This document shows, in pieces, positions 1-6,121 of a DNA stretch of 13,726 nucleotides. Source of the DNA: Bacillota bacterium (lineage in GTDB: Bacteria; Bacillota; Sulfobacillia; JABLXB01). Position numbers and translations under genes: made by a program. Within the stretch, counting starts at the first letter, position 1. Each line of letters begins with the position of its first letter. Below the pieces are notes generated by a model that made no database searches, was not told the DNA's origin, and saw nothing but the letters and a program-made list of their open reading frames with translations. The stretch covers positions 1-13,726 of the forward strand of contig JANLGA010000050.1 in assembly GCA_024653225.1 (NCBI GenBank), given 5' to 3'.

Positions 1-109
1 CCAAGGTCTTTACTCCCAGTTCCGCAGCCCTATTCACCAGCGACTGTATCGAACTGCCCCCGTCGAGGAAAGAAAACGGGGTGTGCAGGTGAAGATGGGC
101 AAACCCCAT
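1..109 (-). CDS. DNA polymerase III alpha subunit, ImuC/DnaE2-like (N-terminal fragment, runs off window)
   Basis: Only about 36 codons are inside the window; the gene continues off the left edge. The start is ATG at 107-109 on the minus strand. The visible protein begins MGFAHLHLHTPFSFLDGG and continues to an AAELGV motif. This is the opening of the PHP domain found at the N terminus of C-family polymerases (DnaE/DnaE2), and HLHLH supplies the first metal-binding histidines of that domain. The SFLDG wording is closer to the error-prone ImuC/DnaE2 branch than to the common replicative YSLLDG wording, but that assignment rests on a few residues. A LexA-type box lies 17 bases upstream of the start, which fits a damage-inducible accessory polymerase acting with the ImuB-like protein at 6507-7772. 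It is divergent from the thi operon. It could instead be the main replicative DnaE; the full length would settle this. Confidence 0.8.
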   Translation of the reverse strand, partial: MGFAHLHLHTPFSFLDGGSSIQSLVNRAAELGVKTL

Positions 110-126
110 GACACCATCCCCATTAC

Positions 127-140
127 CGAACACCTGTTCT
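127..140. promoter_or_regulatory. LexA (SOS) box upstream of dnaE-like gene
   Basis: The sequence CGAACACCTGTTCT contains a perfect GAAC-N4-GTTC palindrome, the core of the Bacillus-type LexA/DinR site (CGAACRNRYGTTYC). It lies between the dnaE-like start codon (109) and an AT-rich stretch (141-148) that reads TAATAT or AATAAT on the minus strand and could be the -10 element. I could not find a convincing -35. Binding here would block transcription of the polymerase gene. Confidence 0.7.
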
Positions 141-172
141 ATATTATTCTCCGGGCCCGGGTCTTATCCTCC

Positions 173-196
173 TGGGAAACGGCTTGGGAAACGGCC
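173..196. repeat. Tandem 12-bp repeat, two copies
   Basis: TGGGAAACGGC occurs at 173-183 and again at 185-195, giving two adjacent 12-base units that differ only in the last base (T or C). They sit in the divergent region between the dnaE-like gene and the thi promoter. No function is evident; a local slippage duplication is the simplest reading. Confidence 0.6.
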
Positions 197-204
197 GCAA
201 CCCG

Positions 205-233
205 GTGACCGCGGCGCGCCGAAGTGCTAAAAT
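205..233 (+). promoter_or_regulatory. Sigma-A promoter of the thi operon
   Basis: A TAAAAT -10 element at 228-233 is preceded by TG one base upstream (extended -10). Seventeen bases further upstream is GTGACC (205-210), a 4/6 match to TTGACA. Transcription would begin near 240, shortly before the TPP riboswitch, which is the expected geometry for a riboswitch leader. Confidence 0.6.
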
Positions 234-258
234 AGTAGCGTGAACGAAATACGCGCCT

Positions 259-349
259 CTTCCGCTGGGGGAGCCCTCAGGGGCTGAGAAGGGATCACAT
301 CCCGACCCCGGGAACCTGACCTGGATAATGCCAGCGTAGGGAAGCGGAC
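259..349 (+). ncRNA. TPP riboswitch (THI element)
   Basis: The conserved THI-box pieces are present in order: GGGGGAGCC (near 267-275), GGCTGAGA (282-289), the variable P3 arm, then GAACCTGACCTGGATAATGC (312-331) and CAGCGTAGGGAA (333-343). The outer ends TCCGC (261-265) and GCGGA (344-348) can pair as P1. The element senses thiamin pyrophosphate and normally turns off downstream genes when it is bound. It precedes thiD-thiM-thiE, exactly the genes expected under its control. Confidence 0.97.
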
Positions 350-357
350 AGCAATTC

Positions 358-388
358 CGGCCGGCCCTCCGCGGGCCGGCCGACGTTT
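358..388 (+). terminator. GC-rich hairpin, probable riboswitch expression platform
   Basis: A perfect 10-bp stem (358-367 with 373-382) encloses a 5-base loop and is followed by ACGTTTGT. The U-tract is short, so this is a weak intrinsic terminator. It lies between the TPP aptamer and the thiD ribosome binding site, where an expression platform belongs. Control by transcription termination is the likelier reading. The thiD Shine-Dalgarno sequence (404-408) lies outside the stem, so direct occlusion is less likely. Confidence 0.6.
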
Positions 389-417
389 GTGGTAATACCG
401 ACTAGGAGATGGTGCCG

Positions 418-1242
418 GTGTCTCACATTTCGACGGCCTTGACCGTGGCCGGGTCCGACAGCGGCGGCGGCGCCGGGATACAGGCGGACCTCAAGACATT
501 CACCGTGCTCGGCGTGTACGGAGCCAGCGTCATCACCGCGCTCACCGCGCAGAACACGCTCGGCGTCAAGAGCATCCACGACATTCCCCCCGAGTTCGTC
601 GCCGAACAGCTCGAGGCCGTGCTCGGCGACATCGGCGCGGACGCCGTCAAGACGGGGATGCTGGCCAACAACGGTATCGTCGAGACCGTCGCCGGGGTAC
701 TGGCCGACCACCGCGTCAAGAATCTCGTGGTGGACCCCGTCATGGTGTCGAAAAGCGGGCATCCCCTCCTGGAACGGGAGGCGCGGGCGGCCCTCATGCG
801 TGCTCTCCTCCCCATGGCCCTGATCGTCACGCCCAACCTGTACGAGGCGGAGGCGCTCACCGGCCGAGAAGTGAGGACGGTGGACCAGATGAAGTCGGCC
901 GCCGAGCTGATAGCGCGCATGGGTCCGAGATACGTGGTGGTCAAGGGCGGCCACCTGCGGGGTCCCGCCGTGGACGTACTCTTCGATGGAACCGGGTTCT
1001 CGCTCCTGGCCCAGGACCGCGTCGAGACGAAGAACACGCACGGCACGGGATGCACCTACTCGGCCGCAATAGCCGCCTTCCTGGCGCGCGGTCGCGCGCC
1101 CGCGGAGGCAGTGGCGAGCGCAAAGAGGTACGTTACCACCGCAATTCGGTTCTCCCTGGATATAGGTCGGGGCCACGGCCCCACGAATCACATGGCGTGG
1201 AAACGCGACAAGGAGGCTGATGCACAGGATGAACGCGGGTGA
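418..1242 (+). CDS. thiD: Hydroxymethylpyrimidine / phosphomethylpyrimidine kinase ThiD
   Basis: ThiD phosphorylates HMP and then HMP-phosphate with ATP to give HMP-PP, the pyrimidine half of thiamin, in the cytoplasm. The protein shows the ribokinase-like fold signatures of the family: VAGSDSGGGAGIQADLKTF near the N terminus (HMP binding), VVDPVMVSKSG at the middle, TPNLYEAEAL, and the C-terminal GTGCTYSAAIAA anion-hole/catalytic loop. At about 274 residues the length is normal. The start is chosen as GTG 418 because AGGAG (404-408) lies 9 bases upstream; the in-frame ATG at 409 and GTG at 412 are too close to that site. The gene is first in the operon after the TPP riboswitch and overlaps thiM. 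Role and family are secure; only the start is open. Confidence 0.97.
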   Translation: MSHISTALTVAGSDSGGGAGIQADLKTFTVLGVYGASVITALTAQNTLGVKSIHDIPPEFVAEQLEAVLGDIGADAVKTGMLANNGIVETVAGVLADHRVKNLVVDPVMVSKSGHPLLEREARAALMRALLPMALIVTPNLYEAEALTGREVRTVDQMKSAAELIARMGPRYVVVKGGHLRGPAVDVLFDGTGFSLLAQDRVETKNTHGTGCTYSAAIAAFLARGRAPAEAVASAKRYVTTAIRFSLDIGRGHGPTNHMAWKRDKEADAQDERG

Positions 1243-2035
1243 AATCTGCGCGAGGCTGCTGGAAGACGTGCGCGGGGCGAGGCCCCTCGTGCACAACATC
1301 ACCAACTGGGTCGTCACCAACGTCACCGCGAACATCACCCTCGCAATCGGGGCTTCCCCGGTCATGGCGCACGCGGCCGAAGAGGTCGAGGACATGGTGA
1401 GGTTCGCCGGGGCCCTGGTGCTCAACATCGGGACACTTACGCCGGACATAGTGGATGCCATGGTCCTCGCGGGCAAGCGCGCGAACGCCCTGGGCATCCC
1501 CGTCGTGCTCGACCCGGTCGGGGCGGGCGCGACTCCGCTTCGAACCGAAAGCGCGAGGCGCATCCTCTCCGAGGTCAGGGTGAGCGTACTAAGGGGAAAT
1601 GCGGCTGAAATCGGCATTCTCGGGGGCTTCGGCGGGGACATCAAGGGCGTAGATTCCCGGTCCGGCGCGAAAGACCCCCGGCTCCTCGCGGCGGATGTCG
1701 CGAAGTCGTTCGATTGCGTAACGGCAGTCACCGGCAAGACGGATTATATAAGCGACGGCAAGGTGGTCCTGACGGTGGATAACGGCCACGAGATGTTGAC
1801 GCGCGTGACCGGAACGGGATGCATGGCTACGTCCGTGATAGGCGCGTTCGCGTCAGTCACCAAGGACTACGCGTGGGCGTCGGCGGCCGCGCTGGCCTGC
1901 TACGGCATCGCCGCCGAGATCGCGGCCGAGAACTCGCGCGGGCCGGGCAGCTTCCAGGCCGCACTGTTCGACGCGGTCTACAACCTGACCCCGGCACTCG
2001 TCAGGGAAAGGGCGCGCGTGGCGGTTGCGGGCTGA
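1220..2035 (+). CDS. thiM: Hydroxyethylthiazole kinase ThiM
   Basis: ThiM phosphorylates salvaged 4-methyl-5-(2-hydroxyethyl)thiazole with ATP. The sequence shows PLVHNITNWVVTNVTAN and GASPVMAHAAEEV at the N terminus (substrate site), VVLDPVGAGATPLR, RGNAAEI, and the catalytic VTGTGCMATSV loop whose cysteine is typical of the family. The length of 271 residues is usual. The gene overlaps the end of thiD by 23 bases, pointing to translational coupling. AAGGAGG (1210-1216) is only 3 bases from ATG 1220 and 12 bases from the in-frame ATG 1229, so either may be the true start; the family N terminus does not decide. Its presence indicates thiazole salvage rather than, or in addition to, de novo thiazole synthesis. 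Confidence 0.97.
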   Translation: MHRMNAGEICARLLEDVRGARPLVHNITNWVVTNVTANITLAIGASPVMAHAAEEVEDMVRFAGALVLNIGTLTPDIVDAMVLAGKRANALGIPVVLDPVGAGATPLRTESARRILSEVRVSVLRGNAAEIGILGGFGGDIKGVDSRSGAKDPRLLAADVAKSFDCVTAVTGKTDYISDGKVVLTVDNGHEMLTRVTGTGCMATSVIGAFASVTKDYAWASAAALACYGIAAEIAAENSRGPGSFQAALFDAVYNLTPALVRERARVAVAG

Positions 2036-2098
2036 GAACCGTGCCGACACGCCGGAAGGCTCCCGCGAGGAGCCGACCCGGAAGGTGGGGAGACGTCC

Positions 2099-2815
2099 AT
2101 GGAACTCCGGGACCTCTTGAGATTGTATGTCGTCACCGACAGGGAGCTGAGTCGCGGCCGCACGGAAGAGGAGGTCGTGCTGGCCGCCATAGACGGCGGG
2201 GCGACGGCGGTGCAGCTCAGAGCCAAGCACGCGGGCGGCCTCGAGATGTACAGGCTGGCCGTGCGCCTGAGGGACATCACGTCCGAGCGCGGCGTACTAT
2301 TCATCGTGAACGACCGGCTCGATATAGCGCTCGCCGCAGGCGCCGACGGCGTGCACCTCGGGCAAGAGGATCTTCCCGCCGTTCCGGCGCTGAAGGTCTC
2401 GAGGGCCGCCGTCAAGGGCGGACTCCTGCCGGGCGGGCGTTTCGTGGTGGGCATATCGGCCGAGAACCTGGAGCAGGCGCTGGCCGCCGAGAGAGACGGG
2501 GCCGACTACATCGGGGCGAGTCCGGTGTGGGCCACGCCGACGAAACCCGACGCCGGTCCCCCCATGGGACTGTCCGGCCTCAGGGAGATATGCTCCAGGG
2601 TGAACATCCCAGTGGTGGCGATAGGCGGGGTCAACCACAAGACCGCGGCAGATGTGCTGGAGGCGGGCGCGGCCGGCCTGGCCGTGGTGTCGGCCGTGGT
2701 GTCGGCGCCCGACGTGCGCGAGGCCGCGCGCTCGCTGGCCCTCATCATCCGCGAACACGACAGCCGGCGGCGACAAGGGCCGGGTCACGCAGCAGCGCGG
2801 GGGAATAACATGTAG
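2099..2815 (+). CDS. thiE: Thiamin-phosphate synthase ThiE
   Basis: ThiE joins HMP-PP (from ThiD) and thiazole phosphate (from ThiM) to make thiamin phosphate. The TIM-barrel landmarks are in order: LYVVTDRELS at the N terminus, the AVQLRAK strand (pyrophosphate/HMP site), FIVNDRLDIALAAGADGVHL with GQEDLP, VGISAENLEQA, the YIGASPVWATPTKP flexible loop, VVAIGGVN and GLAVVSAVV. The 238-residue length is slightly longer than usual because of a basic tail after residue about 220. A GGTGGGGAGA site precedes ATG 2099. The 63-base gap after thiM contains a small hairpin (2058-2063 with 2069-2074). The operon is complete for salvage of both thiamin halves; no thiC, thiG or thiamin-monophosphate kinase is seen here. 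Confidence 0.97.
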   Translation: MELRDLLRLYVVTDRELSRGRTEEEVVLAAIDGGATAVQLRAKHAGGLEMYRLAVRLRDITSERGVLFIVNDRLDIALAAGADGVHLGQEDLPAVPALKVSRAAVKGGLLPGGRFVVGISAENLEQALAAERDGADYIGASPVWATPTKPDAGPPMGLSGLREICSRVNIPVVAIGGVNHKTAADVLEAGAAGLAVVSAVVSAPDVREAARSLALIIREHDSRRRQGPGHAAARGNNM

Positions 2816-2844
2816 CAGTGTTTTCCGTAGAGAGAGGGCCTCCG

Positions 2845-3417
2845 TTGAACAGCATCGTGGCACAGGTTCTTGACAGGTTGGCCGACAAGACCAGCATCAC
2901 GCTAGCCGAACTGACCGCCGTTACCGGGCTCCTCCTCAACGCCAACATCCAGTTCCAAATCCAGTTCTTCCCCGCGACCGTCAACAACGAGCGGGCAGTA
3001 GGGGTCGTGCTGATCTTCAGCCTGAACTTCTCCCTCGCCTTCACTGTCGGTGACTCAGTATTTGCTTGCGTTGGCCTGGATCCCCAGAGTCCGCTGCTGT
3101 TCCGTCGTCGAGTCCAACGCTGGCTTCAGCCTCACGACGCACCAGGCATCCAGTCGTCTCGAGGAATGAGCCAGCTGGCGGTGCGAGGACTCTCGGTAAA
3201 TGCAAGTGCGCGTTTGGCGTGTTCCGCAGTATCCCGTGTCTCGATCTCGCCTGCTCGTCAACTCGCGGCTTCTCGTCTTGGTGCTGAAGAGCCATCAAGC
3301 CTTACCGGCGCCGCACAGAGGAGAATCGCGGCTGCACGTAGAAGCACGAGCCTGGCCGAGTCTGGGGACTGGAGGCTGATCTGTGTCCGGGGGGCCCTAT
3401 CAGCCATACAAGTGTGA
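2845..3417 (+). CDS. Unrecognised ORF downstream of thiE, coherent N terminus with doubtful C-terminal half
   Basis: I do not recognise this family. A start at TTG 2845 has GAGAGAGGG (2830-2838) 6 bases upstream; GTG 2818, two bases after the thiE stop, is an in-frame alternative. The first 70 or so residues look like a folded protein: a predicted helix with VLDRLADKTSITLAELTAV, then hydrophobic strands around NANIQFQIQFF and VVLIFSLNFSLAFTVG. After about base 3055 the translation becomes rich in Arg, Ser and Ala with no pattern, as expected from non-coding DNA. The gene may therefore be truncated at a junction near 3055 and read on by chance until 3417. It follows thiE closely, so it could lie under the TPP riboswitch. 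Bases 3055-3382 contain nothing else I can support on either strand. Confidence 0.4.
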   Translation: MNSIVAQVLDRLADKTSITLAELTAVTGLLLNANIQFQIQFFPATVNNERAVGVVLIFSLNFSLAFTVGDSVFACVGLDPQSPLLFRRRVQRWLQPHDAPGIQSSRGMSQLAVRGLSVNASARLACSAVSRVSISPARQLAASRLGAEEPSSLTGAAQRRIAAARRSTSLAESGDWRLICVRGALSAIQV

Positions 3418-3913
3418 CAAGTATTTTATTTTCATCACAAGGCTCTTGCAGAACTGGCCGTCCAGCTTGCAGGTCAAAGCAAAGGAAATGTTTAGGTGTC
3501 GGGAAACAAGAAGCGGTAGGTTACTGGGCTGGGATTGCGAGGGCGCGATACTTCAGTTCGGGGATGTAGGTGTTTTCGCTGCAATAACAGAGAGAGCACG
3601 AGTTGTTGGTGATATCTTCTGGGTTGATGAGCATCACTACCATTACCAACCGTCATCGAAGAAAGAGGGGCTTCGCGAGTTCCGAATATGCCTGGATGAT
3701 AAGGGTTGTCATTTCAACACAGACCAGGCAGGAGGATTGCCTCATGTCGCCCTTTACCGTGTGCATCACGATCTGGACATCGTCAGTTTCAATACCCTGT
3801 TTTTCTTGATGTTGGCTTGCCAGTACACGCGCTCGAAAGAATATCCTGTCGAACAGGGCAACGAGGGAGCGTACAATCATCACATCAACGTTGGGAGGCG
3901 TAAGATAAAATGA
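3383..3913 (+). CDS. Hypothetical protein, first gene of the AT-rich cassette
   Basis: I do not recognise this family. The GTG start at 3383 is preceded by GGAGG (3371-3375) with 7-base spacing, giving 176 residues; ATG 3488 (142 residues) is an alternative without a good site. The protein has a mixed composition with aromatic and histidine-rich stretches such as DEHHYHYQPSSKK near residue 80 and YRVHHDLDIVSFNTLFFLML near residue 130. The latter is one hydrophobic segment, too isolated to call a membrane span with confidence. Its stop overlaps the next start as ATGA (3910-3913), which argues strongly that it is real and translationally coupled to the PK-C-like gene. Base composition is clearly lower in GC than the thi genes (43% in the 60 bases at 3601 versus 70% in the 60 bases at 1441), suggesting separate ancestry. 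Confidence 0.7.
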   Translation: MSGGPYQPYKCDKYFIFITRLLQNWPSSLQVKAKEMFRCRETRSGRLLGWDCEGAILQFGDVGVFAAITERARVVGDIFWVDEHHYHYQPSSKKEGLREFRICLDDKGCHFNTDQAGGLPHVALYRVHHDLDIVSFNTLFFLMLACQYTRSKEYPVEQGNEGAYNHHINVGRRKIK

Positions 3914-4545
3914 AGGCCCGGGGTCGCAAATGCTCGATCTTCTATTTTGAGAGCGAAGGTCGCGAGAACCTTGGCAAGGTCTTGAGTCTTGTCAAGGCCC
4001 GGGTTATGGGGTCGACAATCCACAAAGTCATCGTTTTTACCAGAGACGGAGAAGGACCACTTAGGGCTGCCGAAATGCTACAGGGAGTTCAGATTGTAGC
4101 TGTGACGTTTCCCTACAAACAGCGGTTTCGTGACTCGGAACGAGTCGACAACGGCGAGAGCATAGTGCCGGGGACGTCATCTCCCGAAGTCGTCAGAAAG
4201 CTAGTTGAGCGCGGGATCCGCCTTGTTCGAGGGACCATGCCCTTTCAGCCAGTGGTGATCCCTTATGCAAAAGACCCGAAAATCGAGGGGATTAAGCATG
4301 CTCTCTGTCTGTTTGGGACGGGGATGTCACTATGTATCCAGTCTATTCTCATGGCTACAGACGCTGGGGAGGTCGAACCCGGGGAGGAAGTGGCCGCGAT
4401 GAGTGCAGACACGGCTATCGTCGCAACAGGAGCTCTGTCACACTGGCTATTCCATCCCGAAGAAGGAATGGAGGTCCGGGAAATAGTTTGCAAGCCCCGA
4501 GTACTGACCGTTTCGAAGAATAGGAAGCCTTCGCAAGACGGTTAG
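3910..4545 (+). CDS. Pyruvate-kinase C-terminal-domain-like protein (COG1751-type)
   Basis: This 211-residue protein resembles the stand-alone proteins built on the alpha/beta fold of the pyruvate kinase C-terminal (allosteric) domain, known mainly from archaea and anaerobic bacteria and without an established reaction. Supporting pieces are FYFESEGRENLGKVLSLVKA (residues 11-30, the typical opening), HKVIVFTRDGEGPLRAAEML with VQIVAVTFPY, RKLVERGIRLVRGTMPF, ALCLFGTGMSLCIQSILMAT (the FGxG-type helix, residues 131-150), DAGEVEPGEEVAAMSADTAI, and the conserved tail VREIVCKPR (189-197). It lacks the pyruvate kinase catalytic barrel, so it is not a kinase by sequence. A GGGAGG site (3893-3898) and the ATGA overlap place it in an operon with the preceding unknown gene. 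A nucleotide or sugar-phosphate sensing role is only inference from the fold. Confidence 0.8.
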   Translation: MKARGRKCSIFYFESEGRENLGKVLSLVKARVMGSTIHKVIVFTRDGEGPLRAAEMLQGVQIVAVTFPYKQRFRDSERVDNGESIVPGTSSPEVVRKLVERGIRLVRGTMPFQPVVIPYAKDPKIEGIKHALCLFGTGMSLCIQSILMATDAGEVEPGEEVAAMSADTAIVATGALSHWLFHPEEGMEVREIVCKPRVLTVSKNRKPSQDG

Positions 4546-4632
4546 TCTACGATCTATCGAGTCAACATGGTACTCAAAGCTACGATGAATAGAGTAAGTA
4601 GAGGATTGGAATAGATAGGTGGTGAATGTGAA

Positions 4633-4995
4633 GTGGAGGAGTCCATTGAGCACGACATGACAAGGATATTCGATGAGTGCTTTCGAAACCCGGCTACTCT
4701 AGAAGAAGCAGAAGCCTTGGGGATAATTCGGCGATACACTGAGCCAGACTACTCGCGAAGCATACTCAGAGAATTGGAGGAGACGTACAACTTATCCACG
4801 ATGGACGTGCTCTGCCAGACAATCCAGGCAGTCGCACTAAGTCAGGACGTCTTGTCCAAGTGGTTGTACAATTACCGGATATACGTTGAGGCCGGGGGCA
4901 CCCTGGGAATGTTAGCACGTCCGGATTTCGAGCCTAATTTCGAGGACAGGCTAGGGGCGGGGAGAGACCCCGCCCCTAGTCTTTGTCATCACTAG
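4633..4995 (+). CDS. Small hypothetical helical protein, last gene of the cassette
   Basis: I do not recognise this family. GTG 4633 is preceded by AGGTGGTG (4619-4626) at a 6-base spacing and gives 120 residues. The body is acidic and predicted mainly helical, for example NPATLEEAEALGIIRRY and SRSILRELEETYNLSTMDVL, then LSKWLYNYRIYVEAGG. It has no signal peptide, cysteine cluster or known motif. An 87-base gap separates it from the PK-C-like gene, but the same strand, similar base composition and shared terminator suggest one operon. Oddly, the last 15 or so codons run through a perfect terminator hairpin (4951-4979), so the final DRLGAGRDPAPSL stretch is encoded by the terminator itself. 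The ancestral protein may have ended earlier. Confidence 0.6.
   Translation: MEESIEHDMTRIFDECFRNPATLEEAEALGIIRRYTEPDYSRSILRELEETYNLSTMDVLCQTIQAVALSQDVLSKWLYNYRIYVEAGGTLGMLARPDFEPNFEDRLGAGRDPAPSLCHH
4951..4987 (+). terminator. Strong intrinsic terminator of the plus-strand cassette
   Basis: A perfect 12-bp stem (4951-4962 with 4968-4979) closes a 5-base AGAGA loop and is followed by TCTTTGTC. It ends the plus-strand cassette, just before the convergent minus-strand operon. The stem is symmetric, but the minus-strand flank is not T-rich, so it acts mainly on plus-strand transcripts. It lies upstream of the stop codon of the last gene (4993-4995). Confidence 0.85.
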
Positions 4996-5010
4996 CCAGA
5001 AACGTGTTCC

Positions 5011-5025
5011 TGCAGCGTTGCTGCA
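5011..5025 (-). terminator. Short hairpin after the MoaD-like gene, possible weak terminator
   Basis: TGCAGC (5011-5016) and GCTGCA (5020-5025) pair around a 3-base loop, 30 bases past the stop of the MoaD-like gene on the minus strand. The downstream minus-strand bases hold only three Ts in a row, so termination would be weak. Confidence 0.35.
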
Positions 5026-5054
5026 TGCTTGAGTTCCGGTCTTACGCGACCAGT

Positions 5055-5351
5055 TCACCCGCCGAGGAATGGTGAGTATATCCCCACGATGTCGCCGTCG
5101 GCCAGCTTCGTTGACTCGGGGACTACCTTGCCGTTGACCGTGAACTTCATGTGTCTCCGCTGGGTACGGTCGCCGATCAGTCTCTCCAGCGGCCCTGAGA
5201 GGACGGCGACTTGGTCCACCGCCCAACCGACCGTGGCAGCGGCGCCGGTCGCCGTATCGTCGCCGTTCCCCGGCAGAGCGAGCTCGATTTCGCTTCGACC
5301 GGCAAGCTCCCTGAATAGTGAATCGAGACGTACTTTCACGTGAGCGCTCAT
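5055..5351 (-). CDS. MoaD/ThiS-family ubiquitin-like sulfur carrier protein
   Basis: The 98-residue protein has the beta-grasp pattern of MoaD/ThiS: an opening strand HVKVRLDSLFRELAG, a helix around WAVDQVAVLSGPLERLIGD, then MKFTVNGKVVPES, LADGDIVGIYSPFLGG. It ends exactly in Gly-Gly, the terminus that is adenylated and thiocarboxylated in this family to carry sulfur into molybdopterin, thiazole or other products. It starts inside the stop of the H-cluster protein (ATGA overlap, 5348-5351), so the two are translationally coupled. No moaE, thiG, thiF/moeB or tungsten enzyme gene is adjacent, so the sulfur acceptor is unknown. Possible uses are tungsten or molybdenum cofactor synthesis, or service to the neighbouring iron-sulfur protein. 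The family call is firm; the pathway is open. Confidence 0.88.
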   Translation of the reverse strand: MSAHVKVRLDSLFRELAGRSEIELALPGNGDDTATGAAATVGWAVDQVAVLSGPLERLIGDRTQRRHMKFTVNGKVVPESTKLADGDIVGIYSPFLGG

Positions 5352-6121
5352 GGGTATCCCTCCAGCTTGCCGCGATCGTCTGAGTACCCCAGCAGTTCAA
5401 CGACCTTCCTGCGCCGGTCTTGCACCAGGGTCGTACGGACCATGCCTTCGCCCCCCAGACACCCTCCTTCACACGCGAGCGCCTCGACGAAAGCCCCGGC
5501 GGCGCCCGGCGTGGAGCCCGGCGAACCCAAGGAGACGCGGGAGAGTTCTTCGAACAACCGCCGACAGGAATCCAGGCCAGACGCATCCGCGGCGAGAAGC
5601 GACGCGGCTATCCAGGAGGGCGACTCCACGTCGGGCTTCTCCTCGGGCACCTCATGGCCGCCGCCCAGGGTAATTCCCTCGTCACACAGCCACTCCGCCA
5701 ATTCCTCGAAGGTGAGCACCGCGTCCGCGGACCCGGGATGGGCCTCGGCCTCGGAGGCCTTGGCGGTGCAGGGCCCCACGAATACTACGCCGGGGCTCCG
5801 CCGGCGCATGTCCCGCGTGTGGATCACCATCGGCGACGGCAAGGTGAACAGGCAGGCCGCCAGGGTCGGGAATTCTCGCCTGACCAGATCCACCACCCTG
5901 GGGCAGGAAGTTGAGATGACCGGGCGGCCTGTCTTCCGGCTCTGCTCCTCGCGCTCCCTGATGAGATACGGCAGCACCGAGGAAGTCTCCTCCACCCTCG
6001 AGAACCCGAGTCTCCTGATGGCCCACACTACCTCGCCGGGCCGCGCGCCGTCGAAGGCGCACACATAGGAAGGGGCCAGGCTCACCCCGAGGGCCCGTCC
6101 TTGCTTCAGCATGTTCCTCAC
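5348..6121 (-). CDS. Stand-alone [FeFe]-hydrogenase C-terminal (H-cluster) domain protein
   Basis: The 257-residue protein matches the large-subunit C-terminal domain of [FeFe] hydrogenases. The opening is VSLAPSY (residues 13-19), then RLGFSRVEET, L1 motif ISTSCPRVV with Cys73, SPMVIH, L2 motif FVGPCTAK with Cys118, LTFEELAEW, and L3 motif ALACEGGCLGGEG with Cys217 and Cys221. All four cysteines that hold the cubane part of the H-cluster are present. The extra L1 cysteine (TSCCP) and the L2 methionine of catalytic enzymes are missing, as in the putative sensory/uncharacterised groups. There is no N-terminal ferredoxin domain. GTG 6121 is the listed start, but homology-like codons continue upstream to a G5 run beside ATG 6161 (see findings). 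It is coupled to the MoaD-like gene. A sensory or accessory iron-sulfur role is more likely than H2 turnover. Confidence 0.85.
   Translation of the reverse strand: MRNMLKQGRALGVSLAPSYVCAFDGARPGEVVWAIRRLGFSRVEETSSVLPYLIREREEQSRKTGRPVISTSCPRVVDLVRREFPTLAACLFTLPSPMVIHTRDMRRRSPGVVFVGPCTAKASEAEAHPGSADAVLTFEELAEWLCDEGITLGGGHEVPEEKPDVESPSWIAASLLAADASGLDSCRRLFEELSRVSLGSPGSTPGAAGAFVEALACEGGCLGGEGMVRTTLVQDRRRKVVELLGYSDDRGKLEGYP

Noticed and set aside
295..1737. Long open frame (480 codons) on the minus strand opposite thiD and thiM
   Set aside because: It lies fully antisense to two certain genes and its translation is rich in Arg, His and Gly with no motif; it is a GC-driven shadow.
3041..3298. Two overlapping minus-strand frames that might be a transposase remnant
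   Set aside because: The translations show no transposase motif, and no terminal inverted repeats or target duplication were found around them.
4998..5010. GAACACGTTTCT-like sequence on the minus strand resembling a LexA box
   Set aside because: The second half-site is TTCT, not GTTC, and it lies past the end of a gene rather than at a promoter.
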